Part shown: piece by piece, positions 54,668-64,000 of the stretch
Position numbering within the stretch: position 1 is the stretch's first letter
How the letters are laid out: each line of letters begins with the position of its first letter
DNA from: Plumapathes pennacea
Lineage: Eukaryota; Cnidaria; Anthozoa; Antipatharia; Myriopathidae
Reading direction: 5' to 3'
NCBI GenBank assembly: GCA_964036295.1
Contig: OZ038463.1
Location: 31,821,295-31,885,294, forward strand
Length of the DNA: 64,000 bases
The notes under the pieces: generated by a model
What the model saw: only the letters and a program-made list of their open reading frames with translations
The model's database searches: none
Told to the model about the DNA's origin: nothing
Program-made: the position numbers and the translations under genes

Positions 54668-55188
54668 AGTGCCCATAAGCCTTCAGACGTTACGTTTTTA
54701 TATGAAAGTAGGAAGTGATCTAAGCAACTTATATTCAAAGAAACTCCGTTCCGAAGCGTTCTTATACTTTTTTCACGCGATTGAACTCAGAATTCCAAAA
54801 TCTTGACCGAGCGACATGGGAGACTGGGTCTGTGACGTCAGAGAAGGCACTGGCATCGCTTTGGCGTCTCTTTACCTTAGTTGTTTCTTTCCCTTGGTTA
54901 CGTTTTTCTCGACAACACATCTATGAGCATAATTCTCACCTCGCCAACTGCAAAATCTGTGTGAAAGTTTTGTTTGACAGCAAACGAATCCCTCCTCTGA
55001 CGTCATAACCCAGGCTCTCGATCGAAAAACTTTGCGCGGTCAGATTCAAAATGGCGGTCAAAATCGCATGTTTGCCGGGCGGAAAGATATATAAAAGCGC
55101 TTCGGAGCGGAGTTTCTTTGGCCATAAGTTGTTTAGATTACTTCCTACTTTCATATAAAAACGTAACGTCTGAAGGCTTATAGGCACT
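54668..55188. mobile_element. 521-bp MITE inserted in the LINE at TTAA
   Basis: Inverted ends AGTGCCCATAAGCCTTCAGA and AGTGCCTATAAGCCTTCAGA, about 95 bases long in all, flanked by TTAA on both sides (54664-54667, 55189-55192). The LINE frame before and after meets exactly when one TTAA is counted (AAF-K-YYLD). TTAA duplication is the habit of piggyBac-type elements. No transposase inside. Confidence 0.85.
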
Positions 55189-55654
55189 TTAAACGCCGCT
55201 TTGGACAGGTGAAGATATTTAGCGTGTGTCCAGTAGTTGCACTCCGTGCACAAGATGGCGTCTTGGTTGTTTCTGACGTTCTTGTCGCATTCTTTGCATG
55301 GATATTTTGGAGTCAATTGCCTCCGGGGTTCAGGGTTGCTTTGTATGTCGCCACAAAGAGCTAATCGTGTTATCTGGAAGCTGCTGGTGCCGCTTGCAGT
55401 TCGGAGGATTCGGGGCGCTAGATAGAATTTACCACGTCGGCTTCGGCTATTGTTTGGTTTGTGCTCGAAGTTCGGTTCTTGCAGATTTCTTGTTGTCAAT
55501 TCAATCTTATTTCCTTTTTGGTAGGTTGGGTCATTAGTTTTGATTATACTGGTGACGTTACTGAAGGTTGATACGATGGCATAAATCCATAGGGCAACAA
55601 GCACTAGAGAGCGTAAAATGTCTGCCGGCCGCCATCTTGCCGTCGAACACGTTA
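55189..55654 (-). CDS. LINE N-terminal region with PHD-like finger and 2A-like string
   Basis: The frame contains FQITRLALCGDIQSNPEPRR, then KYPCKECDKNVRNNQDAILC and TECNYWTHAKYLHLSKAAF. The Cys/His pattern is that of a PHD-type zinc finger found ahead of the endonuclease in several aquatic-animal LINEs. GDIQSNPEP resembles the 2A motif DxExNPGP but lacks the key E and G. No in-frame ATG is seen before it inside the element, so the start is uncertain. Confidence 0.65.
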
Positions 55655-55723
55655 TTCCGGGCGAAAATTGAAAACTCTCCAAACTTCCAGGAACCCTTTC
55701 AGAATCGCATTACATTTTCAGGA
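55655..55723. repeat. Right 69-bp target-site duplication of the LINE
   Basis: Matches 51221-51289 and continues directly into the rest of the 390-bp repeat (AACATTCCTGGGACAATAAC). Confidence 0.85.
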
Positions 55724-57010
55724 AACATTCCTGGGACAATAACGACTACTTTGACACATAATTGTTGATATTTTATCCAGCGGGTCGCGAAAATTGGAGT
55801 AAATCTTCAACTAAAATATTGTATTCTTTGAACAAAGGAGCCTCAAAGTTTACGTGGTTTTGCTGCTATATCTCATCAACGGCTGAAATAAAACAAGGCA
55901 AATGTCCTCGGAAAATTATTGTTATAGTCTCAGAAGGTCTCCTGAAAATTTAAAGAGTTTTAAAAATTTGCTCAAAATCGGCCCTTTTTTGGCAGAGACG
56001 ATGGACTGTAGCCTTATCATTTTTCAAAAATTGGCCATTTTGAGGCTAAAATTGAAAACTCTCCAAACTTTCAGGAACCTTTCAAAATCGCGTGAAATTT
56101 TCAGGAAACGTTCCTGGAGCAAATACGACGGCTTACATATATAACTGTTGATATTTTATCCAGCGGGTCGCGAGAAATTAGTTTACTTCAAATTATACAC
56201 GGGCTTCAGACCTAGTCATACTTCTAAAGGCTTGTGAACGATTCTTGCAGCAATCACCGCATGTAAGATTACAGCATTTGCTACAGCTATAGTCTTGAAA
56301 GAAAAAATAAGACATCTGACTAGATCATTCAAGACTCCAAGTTCCGATTGTTCTGAGCGAATACGGTAGCTGAAACTGGCAACAGAAGCGTATTAAAACA
56401 ATACTTCGAGGGAAATGATCAGCATACAGATTTTAATACATTCTTGAAGTGATCGAGTTACAAGTACAAGTTACAAGTTACGGGTAGAATATATTTGTCA
56501 CGGTGATTGTTCGATTTCCACTGACTGACCTTTGTTGCTTGTCCTTTCTGAATAAGTATCTGAGTTTAACAGAAAACGGCGTCTGAAGCTCCCAATTTGC
56601 TTTCAAGCGCTGTTCCCTTTGCGGAGCCGTTTCTTCGGCACGCTTCCCGCGTTCATGATGCTGTCGGAAAAACATGTTTGTCGTCTTTTTGGCGATGTTC
56701 GGTCGTTTCACGATTTCGCCTTGCCCGTGCCTGTTCCCTTCTCTTTTGAAGAAGAGCTTCGCGAGACCGTTCTGCTTCACGTTTTCCAGTTTTTTCAAAT
56801 TTATTTTCGTGAGGAACGAACTGCCTTATAAGGAGTAGAATAGTTTTCCGTTAGTCTTTATATGAAGTGTTGTCCGCCCCTTGACTGACTGACTGACTGA
56901 TAGACGAACATTCACTCGATTAAATGTTGTCACGGTTAGTAACCCCTCACTTCGGTCGGGGGATAAATGTGATTATCAGTAGGCATACTAAAATCACCTC
57001 TGAGAAGTAG
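55724..57010. repeat. 390-bp repeat remainder joined to a copy of dispersed repeat R
   Basis: Up to about 56180 the DNA follows 32093-32590 (CAGCGGGTCGCGAGAAATTA); from GTTTACTTCAAATTATACAC onward it follows 36780-37590. The change of repeat is abrupt. Confidence 0.7.
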
Positions 57011-57260
57011 TGAATCTTTCTCAGAGGAGTTTGATTATTAAAGGCATAGCGAGCCAAAATCGTTCCCGAAAATCCAGCTTATCCGTGCATATTCCACAGA
57101 GCTAAATGAGGTTGAGTTTGGATGGGATGCAGTTAACTTTTACACACAAGTAACGAGCAATTCACTGGCCACATCTCGAGTTGTTTAGCGAAGTCAATTA
57201 CGCCATCGCTTAGCACGTGATAATATGAACCAGTCACCGTGTGCTGATTCTCGACCGACA

Positions 57261-57424
<164 letters not shown>

Positions 57425-57429
57425 ATTTG

Positions 57430-59290
57430 CGTTTTTAAGCTCGCTTGGGCCCTAGGCCCCCGCGAGCAGTAATACATTGCTCGACCCTTCGGAGAAAAAC
57501 GAGTGATAAGTTAGCTCAAGATTTCGAAGAAAAGGTCATTCCTCAAGATGTTGCCTCACCATAGTTTTCAAAAATATATTGGAATCCGCTGGTCTCTTAA
57601 ATTTTTGGTGAGAAACAATTTGTTTGTCCGTTTGATTATATGTTGTTATTTGAAGATTTTTGTTTTGACAACGAAAAGCAGTTGATTTTAGCGGAGCCGT
57701 GCTCGAAAATCTCCTAAAATCCATCGATATTTGCGGAAATAGCTATTTTGGAAAAACCCAAACTTCTTTGGAAGGCGTTCATTGTGAAGCACCAAGACTC
57801 CGCAAAAAGTGGGCCTAATAAACCACCTCCATGTACAGCCAATAACATATGCGTAAAAGCGCCTGCGATTCTGAATGGCAAAACGCAGGCCTGTAAATGC
57901 ATGGCCAGAAATAGCGGACAAAGCATGCGCATTAGGGGCTGCAATTTATTTGACTTTCAGTGTAAATTAAACAAGAGACTTTTCTATGGAGATGGACACA
58001 AAAATCATCGTACCTTTGAACTAGAGACTAAATATAAGACAAAGCACCAAGAAGCACTTGACCAGTTTGCATGCGTACGTAACCGGCGTTTCAACTGTTG
58101 AAAATTGATTCCTATTGATGTAGCTCTCCGATTTCCTCAACTCGAAATACTTGACAGAAAGAAGCAGCTAATTTACTGTATGATTTTAGTTGAATACTAT
58201 TTTTAAGTGCAAGCCGTATCTACAGTGACACAGTCACTCAGTAAACCCGTAATGACAAACGTGAAAGTTTAGCTTTCTTTCGACTTTTCAAATTTTCCTT
58301 GTTTGAAAATAAACAGACGCTTTGCATCTCAAAACAGTAAACGTAATTCTATTTTTTCGAATGCATTTATCATCACACAGGCATTCAAAGAAAACAATCA
58401 AGCCGAAGGCTGAAATTCAATATCGCAATGGCCTCCCATAAACATCAAAACTTACCGATCTCTCGGCGGCTTAATTCTAGTAGACTATTCGTCCATCATC
58501 GTGAAGATAAACATCAGTTCCGTAAAATCTTCGATGATTTTGAAATAAAACGACTTTCATTCATTGTGAAATCCATACTTGCAGTGTTTACAGCGCAGCT
58601 ACTGCTGGCGGCGCCACAATTACAACACAGTGTCCGACAAACATTGTATCTTCTCAGATCCGTTCACGGTGACTCTTCACATTCTTTGGCCGATCACTTT
58701 GCTTTCCTTTCACGTTAAACCGTCCGATTTTTTTGAGAACGAGCTAATCTGCCTTTTACGATGCCAGAAAGGCCGGCAATACAGGTCGAATTTTCTTCTC
58801 CAAACTGTTTTCTTGGCTTGTAAACTGAAAGTTTTCCCTGTGAAATGGATTTATCTCCTTTACAAATTCTCGTTGCACCGCTTTGGTTCAGCACAGACTT
58901 AGCCGACACATTTTACCGAAACCAAAGAACTGCACAACCTCGTGTGTGAAACTTTTGACAAACAAATTAACTGTGACGTAGCGGTCCATCTGCCCGGTCC
59001 GTCTGCCTGGTTCGTACAAGAAAATACGGACCGCTAACGAGCCATTCAGACTGCTCCATTTCCATCATGGACTGGTGATCCATATAATAAAACTAGGTAC
59101 TGTTTTCAATATTTGTTCAGTTAATAATTTTTGTTTCAATGAACTGTAAGGAGTTTGACAAAGTATTTATATATATTTACATAGTATAAGTTGTATTGTG
59201 GGTATTTTGACCCCCATGCTACTGTGTGGAAATTAGTAATGGGTGAGTTATATATGGAGTTACGGGGGTGATAAACTGGCGAATATGACT
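57430..59290. other. No gene securely recognised
   Basis: A plus-strand frame at 57748-58101 (NNICVKAPAILNGKTQACKC and RGCNLFDFQCKLN, then stop) is cysteine-containing but lacks a supported start and resembles nothing known. A frame from ATG at 58428 (96 codons) lies in DNA with weak likeness to the repeats at 14737 and 25372. Neither is called. Confidence 0.4.
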
Positions 59291-59299
59291 GTAATATGA

Positions 59300-60785
59300 A
59301 ATTGTGCATGTTAGTGTGTGATAACATGTTGCAGCGCTAAATTGCGGTTGTGGTCAGGTTGTAGAAGTGTAGGGAACGTGGTAATGGGCAGAAATGTGGA
59401 ATTGGTGACCTGTGGTGCGCACGTGCGTTGTGAAACAATGGGAATGGGAGTTACTGTAACCGAGAAAACCGAGCGAAGATCGAAAAGGAAGCGGCGGAAC
59501 GAAGGGATCGGCGTGTATGTAGAATAAAGGCTAATAAATACATGACTTGGGGGTGGAACGGGTGTTTGGGGAGAGCGCTCGAAAAAATGTGGTGAACCGA
59601 TGACCATCATGAGTGGTTCGTCCGTCGAAGCAACCGTGTTATTCTCATCAGGGGCATAGTAACGCGGTTGCTCCATGAAGGTGGAAAGTTCCTTCGATGG
59701 TACGTGTTTCGAAATGGTAGGCGCGCGCCATCCATGCCCGACACGTTCGGCGGTTACGAACTTTTGGCCCTGGCCGAGTTGAGGGTGAAGGGAGAAAATC
59801 AGGGGTCGATGGTCAAGAGTTCAACACAGGGCGGGGAGGGGGGGGGGGGGGGGGAATAGGAAAAGAAAGTTACCTCGATAAATCCCCGAAGGTCGGTATT
59901 TTCGAATAGCCCCCAGGCGCTTTGCTAAGTCCTTGGTGGATTGCATGGCAGGCAGCGGCAAATGAGGTCGTAACAGCGGCGCGTGGGACGCTAAGATGCG
60001 TTTGGTTTGAGGAGGGCGTGTGTTGTTATGACCAATCGGGAGTGTGCGCCGATAATTATTAACGATTATGGACGGTGGGGTGGGGGGGTTGTTTGGTTCG
60101 AAGTATTACGTCATCCTGGACGGTTTTGTTCGTACGAGTCTGCAGTGCACATGACCACGGTCAGCGGTAGTACACGGACACTTGGGGTCGGCCATCTTGT
60201 GTGCGAAAAGACTAATGGAATTTTGTTTAGTTGAGTCGCTCGTGGGTCTGTTTGTGGTCGTATCCTTGCGAGAAACGGCTCGGTTGACCATTATGTTCCG
60301 GGCAAGTGTGACTGTTCGTTTACGATAGATGATATCGCATGTAGCGGATTCGTCGTTGAAGCCTGCAGTGTTTGAATGATCGTTGAGTGAGATTGAGGAG
60401 GCCAGTGTTAATTTTTGTGGATCGGCTGAATCTTTGTTGACATGTAACATCTCGTTGTGGATGGTAGAACAATAAAGAGGTAAGATTTGTAGGAGTTGGT
60501 AGTGTTTGAATTTTGTAAAATAGCGTGTTTTATTGATGTACAAATCAGTTGTTGTAAATGAATTGAGGTGAAAGAGAAACATATGTATAAATTTGTGTTA
60601 CTAATTGAAAATAGTGGAATATATACAGAATGAAAATGGAAATTACATTGTGGTTTACTGTGGTTTGTATAGTGAATACTTTGTGGGAAATTGTGATTTG
60701 GCATAGTGAGAATATCACTTGGGAACAAGAGTACTGATTAATAATTTTGATTTTGAATAGTTCTATTTTGACATAGTGTTTGAAT
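59300..60785 (-). mobile_element. G/T-rich block, probably the opposite-facing part of a Penelope-like element
   Basis: Here the plus strand is rich in G and T, while 60786-63400 is rich in A and C. Minus-strand frames at 59676-59311 and 60582-60106 are open for 121 and 158 codons (the second includes MADPKCPCTTADRGHVHCRL), without a recognised domain. Bases 60426-60785 are the inverted copy of 63402-64000 apart from a MITE there. Confidence 0.5.
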
Positions 60786-62688
60786 GTCCACAAACAGCAA
60801 CATCTAAAATCACTTACCTCAATTCTTCGACCATCCCTGAAACGAAACCGACGCAAATCCAAAACAACTCAAAACCAAAGACGAGAATACCTCCTCTCCC
60901 GTAACCACACCAAAGTCCACAACAACTACGTCGTCAACCTCACCAACCACAACCTCACCCCCAGCCAAAAATCCTTGCTCGAAAAAGGTCCCAAATTTAT
61001 CCCCACTCCCCCACCCACCAGCAGCAGAACAACTCTAAACTCCTTCTCCCGCTTTCGAAGACAGATGCATCTCAACTACAACTTTCGATTTACCAACAAC
61101 AACCCCCATCCCTTCAGAACCAAAAGCTACTGGCACCCACCAGACCCTGACAACCCCAACCTTCTGGAGTACATGGCTAAAGTACGACAGTCCCTACAAA
61201 CAACCCTTCCCACAACCCAACCCACCACCAACCTGAGCCCATCTGAACAAGCCGCCATTAAGTCCCTACAAACTCTACCAAATACTGTGATTAAACCAGC
61301 TGACAAAGGCGGTGCAATCGTCCTCTGGCCCGCCCAAGACTATATAACTGAAGCCCAACGACAACTGAACAACCCAGCCCACTATGTCAAAATTGAACAG
61401 AACCCTATCCCATTCCTCACCTCACAAATTACCAAATTCATCAACCAGATGAGAACTGAAAACAAAATCGACTACACTACCCACAAGTACCTCCTACCCA
61501 AAAACCCTCCACGTACCCCACCTCTATATTTACTACCCAAAATACACAAACCAAACATGCCGGGTAGACCAATCATATCTGGCTGTGACTCTCCAACCGA
61601 CAAACTATCATCTTTTGTTGACCATTTCCTTAAACCACTTGTACATCAGATCCCATCCTACATCAAGGATACAACACATTTCCTCAACATCATTTTCAAC
61701 ATCAACACTCCCCTACCCCCCGACACAATCTTGGTTACAATCGACGTCACCTCCCTGTACACCAACATTCCTCACGACGAAGGTATCAAAGCAGCTATTG
61801 AAGCCCTCTCCCTGGCCCCACCACAACCCCAACAACCACCCCTCCGATATTGAAACCCTCCTCAAATTTATCCTCCAATACAATTACTTTTCATTCAACA
61901 ATGACTACTTCCTACAAACCCAAGGCACAGCCATGGGAACACAAATGGCCCCTTCCTATGCTAATTTGTTCATGGCTGCCTTAGAAAAACAAATTTTACA
62001 AAATGCCCCCAACCAACTACAACCTCTCCTATGGAAACGGTTTATCGACGACATCTTTATGATTTGGCCACATGGCAAAACAACACTCCCTACTTTCCTC
62101 AACCATCTCAACTCATCCCATCCCACCATCAAATTTGTACACGAACAGTCCCAAACATCAGTCAACTTTCTTGACACAACCATCCGTCTAACCCCCGACT
62201 ACAAACTTGAATCCTCCCTCTACATTAAACCAACTGACAAGGGACTACTCCTACACAACTCCTCCCACCATCCCCATTCATGTAAAACAGGAACAATCTA
62301 CAGTCAAGCCCTTCGATACCGACGTATCATTACCAACGACTATGAGCTACAACAACAACTCGAACGACTACACAGAATACTCTTAGCAAGAGGCTATGCC
62401 CACTCTACAATACAAAAGACATTTACGAAAGCAACACAATATACTCAAAAACAACTCCTCCAACCAACTACAAATAAACAGAAAGAAGGGAAGGTTCTAC
62501 CCTTCATAATTCCCTACAACAAACATCAACCTACAATTTCAGCGACTTTACAGAAACACTGGCAAGTAATCCAGAACGACACTACCTTACAACAACTTTT
62601 CCCCAACAAACCTATAACTGCATATACCAAACACAAAAACATCAAAGACATGCTCGTCAAAAGCCGATTCCAACATCATAATCACTAA
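60780..62688 (+). pseudogene. Penelope-type reverse transcriptase, one frameshift
   Basis: Frame 1 (to 61853) has KPADKGGAIVLW, LPKIHKPNMPGRPIISGCDS, PTDKLSSFVDHFLKPLV and VTIDVTSLYTNIPHDEG (RT motif A). Frame 2 (to 62688) continues DIETLLKFILQYNYFSFNND, GTAMGTQMAPSYANLFMA (motif B) and KRFIDDIFMIW (motif C). LPKIHKP and R(Y/F)IDDIF are typical of Penelope-like RTs. The shift lies in the C-rich stretch 61815-61850 and is a single-base change in length. The frame opens after a TAG at 60774 without an early ATG. Such enzymes reverse-transcribe their own RNA in the nucleus. Confidence 0.8.
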
Positions 62689-63448
62689 CAAACGTAACCA
62701 TCCCACCGAAACTCACACCACTAACCACATACCAGCCATCCCTAATCTGAACCACTGCAACCATCACCAAGTCCAATCAGCACCATATACACAAAAAGCT
62801 TTTGAAGTAGTCTCCGCTCCCCAGAAGACAAAACCAATCCACTGCCTCCAACACACTGGCATCACACCCAAGCCTGAACAAAACAGATCCATCCAACCAG
62901 CCGCCAAACCATAAATAAGTGAACCAGCAGCCCGGCTACCTGAACAACTGAAGAACCAGAATCTTTAAAAAAAAAAACAAAAAAGAAAAAATTACAAGAA
63001 ATCAAAGAAAAAATTCACCCAACACCATAAATGTGAGATGCAAGTTCAAATCAAGAAGGGTCCACAGGAACCTCACAGCAACCCAGAGACTCAAGTGGAT
63101 CCCAACCATGACTAAATGACGGCAGACACCGGGATCAAATAGAACTATTCCAACCACTCCCATGTCGACGGGTGATGTCCTTACCTTCATTTGGCTATGC
63201 ATAGGGTACTTCCTTAATTAAGCCACACAAATATACCCAATCAATCATAATAGAAACCAGAGATAAAAAATTCTGCAATGAAATCCTAAGATAGACAATC
63301 ATTCAACATAAATAGACATGCAAGTTCAAATCAAGAACAACCCACAAGAACCCCACAGCAACCCAGAAGCTCCAGTGGATTCCAGCCAGAGCCAAATAAG
63401 CGAACACTATGTCAAAATAGAACTATTCAAAATCAAAATTATTAATCA

Positions 63449-63691
63449 GGGCCCGGTTGTTCGAAGCGCGGATAGCGCTATCCACTGGATGAATACTTAT
63501 CCAGTTGACTGAATTACGCTTAATGGTTAATACTATCCGTTGGATAGCGATTCATCAGACGAATAGCGCTATCCACTCTTTGAACAACCAGGCCCAGATA
63601 AATTGCTATCCAGATTAAGCCTAATTCAGCCAACAGGATAAAGATTTATTCAGTGGATAGCGCTATCCGCGATTTGAACAACCGGGCCCAG
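63449..63691. mobile_element. MITE with GGGCCCGGTTGTTC termini in the Penelope-like element
   Basis: Inverted ends GGGCCCGGTTGTTCGAAG and TTTGAACAACCGGGCCC and four GGATAGCGCTATCC-type repeats inside. The inverted partner at 60734-60750 shows the undisturbed site (AATCAGTACTC after complementing); here AATCAG and CAGTACTC flank the element, a 2-3 bp duplication. Confidence 0.8.
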
Positions 63692-64000
63692 TACTCTTGT
63701 TCCCAAGTGATTTCTCACTAACTATGCCAAATCACAATTTCCCACAAAATATTCACTATACAAACCACAGTAAACCACAATGTGATTTCCATTTTCATTC
63801 TGTATATATTCCACTATTTTCAATTAGTAATACAAATATATACATGTTTCTCTTTCACCTCAATTCATTTACAACAACCGATTTGTACATCAATAAAACA
63901 CGCTATTTTACAAAATTCAAACACTACCAACTCCTACAAATCTTACCTCTTTATTGTTCTACCATCCACAACGAGATGTTACATGTCAACAAAGATTCAG

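Larger units (their letters stand above)
51290..55654 (-). mobile_element. Full-length or nearly full-length CR1/L2-like LINE
   Basis: About 3.84 kb without the nested MITE. On the minus strand it runs from a start near 55654 through a zinc-finger/PHD-like region, endonuclease and RT to a tail of ATCGT-type repeats (51290-51311). It is bounded exactly by 69-bp duplications, lying inside a copy of the 390-bp repeat. It replicates by target-primed reverse transcription. Only the nested MITE interrupts the main frame. Confidence 0.85.
60426..64000 (+). mobile_element. Penelope-like retroelement with inverted flanks, right end outside the window
   Basis: An RT frame (60780-62688) stands between inverted repeats: CTGAATCTTTGTTGACATGT at 60426 and its complement ending at 64000. 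Pseudo-LTRs that can be inverted are known for Penelope-like elements. Two direct copies of GCAAGTTCAAATCAAGAA (63040 and 63321) lie in the 3' part. No GIY-YIG endonuclease was recognised in any frame after the RT. Confidence 0.7.

Noticed and set aside
57748..58101. Cysteine-containing 117-codon frame
   Set aside because: No supported ATG, no splice support, no recognised family; its neighbourhood is repeat-like.

Overview
This is eukaryotic DNA, most likely from an anthozoan cnidarian such as a stony coral. The genes have many introns with GT-AG borders. The flanks are crowded with hairpin-type and inverted-repeat DNA elements, microsatellites, a CR1/L2-like LINE and a Penelope-like element. 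I cannot name the species. No prokaryotic genes, CRISPR arrays, rRNA or tRNA were recognised.

The core of the window is a tandem family of single-pass receptors with an unusual layout: signal peptide, Frizzled-type cysteine-rich domain (FZ), a 9-residue linker made by a 27-nt microexon, kringle, fibronectin type III (FN3), stalk, transmembrane segment (TM) and a ~190-residue cytoplasmic tail with no kinase. The FZ-kringle pair recalls ROR/MuSK receptors. The tail instead carries tyrosine motifs (YEEI, YVNL, YENL) that resemble SH2-docking sites. Paralog 1 (1-3063, 5' end outside the window) is decaying: most of FN3 and the TM exon are gone. Paralog 2 (10495-31355) and paralog 3 (41443-49947) assemble into complete in-frame genes. 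A fourth member (34271-33446, minus strand) keeps a related tail and upstream exons I can only partly trace.

Paralogs 2 and 3 are segmental duplicates, so each shows where mobile DNA entered the other. Paralog 2 is 21 kb because of several insertions that are empty in paralog 3: a 1.7-kb block, a 2.6-kb inverted-repeat element, a hairpin element, and a 2.06-kb element holding a Pack-MULE-like transposon with captured gene fragments. Paralog 3 has its own insertions: a 1.4-kb repeat in front of exon 2, a LINE tail and microsatellites.

Layout: 1-3.1 kb, paralog 1. 3.1-10.3 kb, hairpin elements, a possible small nuclear-type gene, an unknown membrane-protein ORF and a Harbinger relic. 10.5-31.4 kb, paralog 2. 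32-33 kb, a ~390-bp tandem repeat. 33.4-34.3 kb, the reverse-strand tail gene. 34.8-37.6 kb, a dispersed repeat split by a MULE-like element with 10-bp minisatellite ends. 38.6-41.4 kb, duplicated 5' flank of paralog 3 plus hairpins. 41.4-49.9 kb, paralog 3. 51.2-55.7 kb, a LINE with 69-bp target duplications and a TTAA-type MITE inside it. 55.7-59 kb, repeats and an AAAT array. 59.3-64 kb, a Penelope-like element with inverted flanks that run off the window.

Expected working of the receptors: secreted into the ER by the signal peptide, displayed at the cell surface to bind a ligand through FZ/kringle/FN3, and dependent on a separate tyrosine kinase to phosphorylate the tail. This is inference from domains and motifs.
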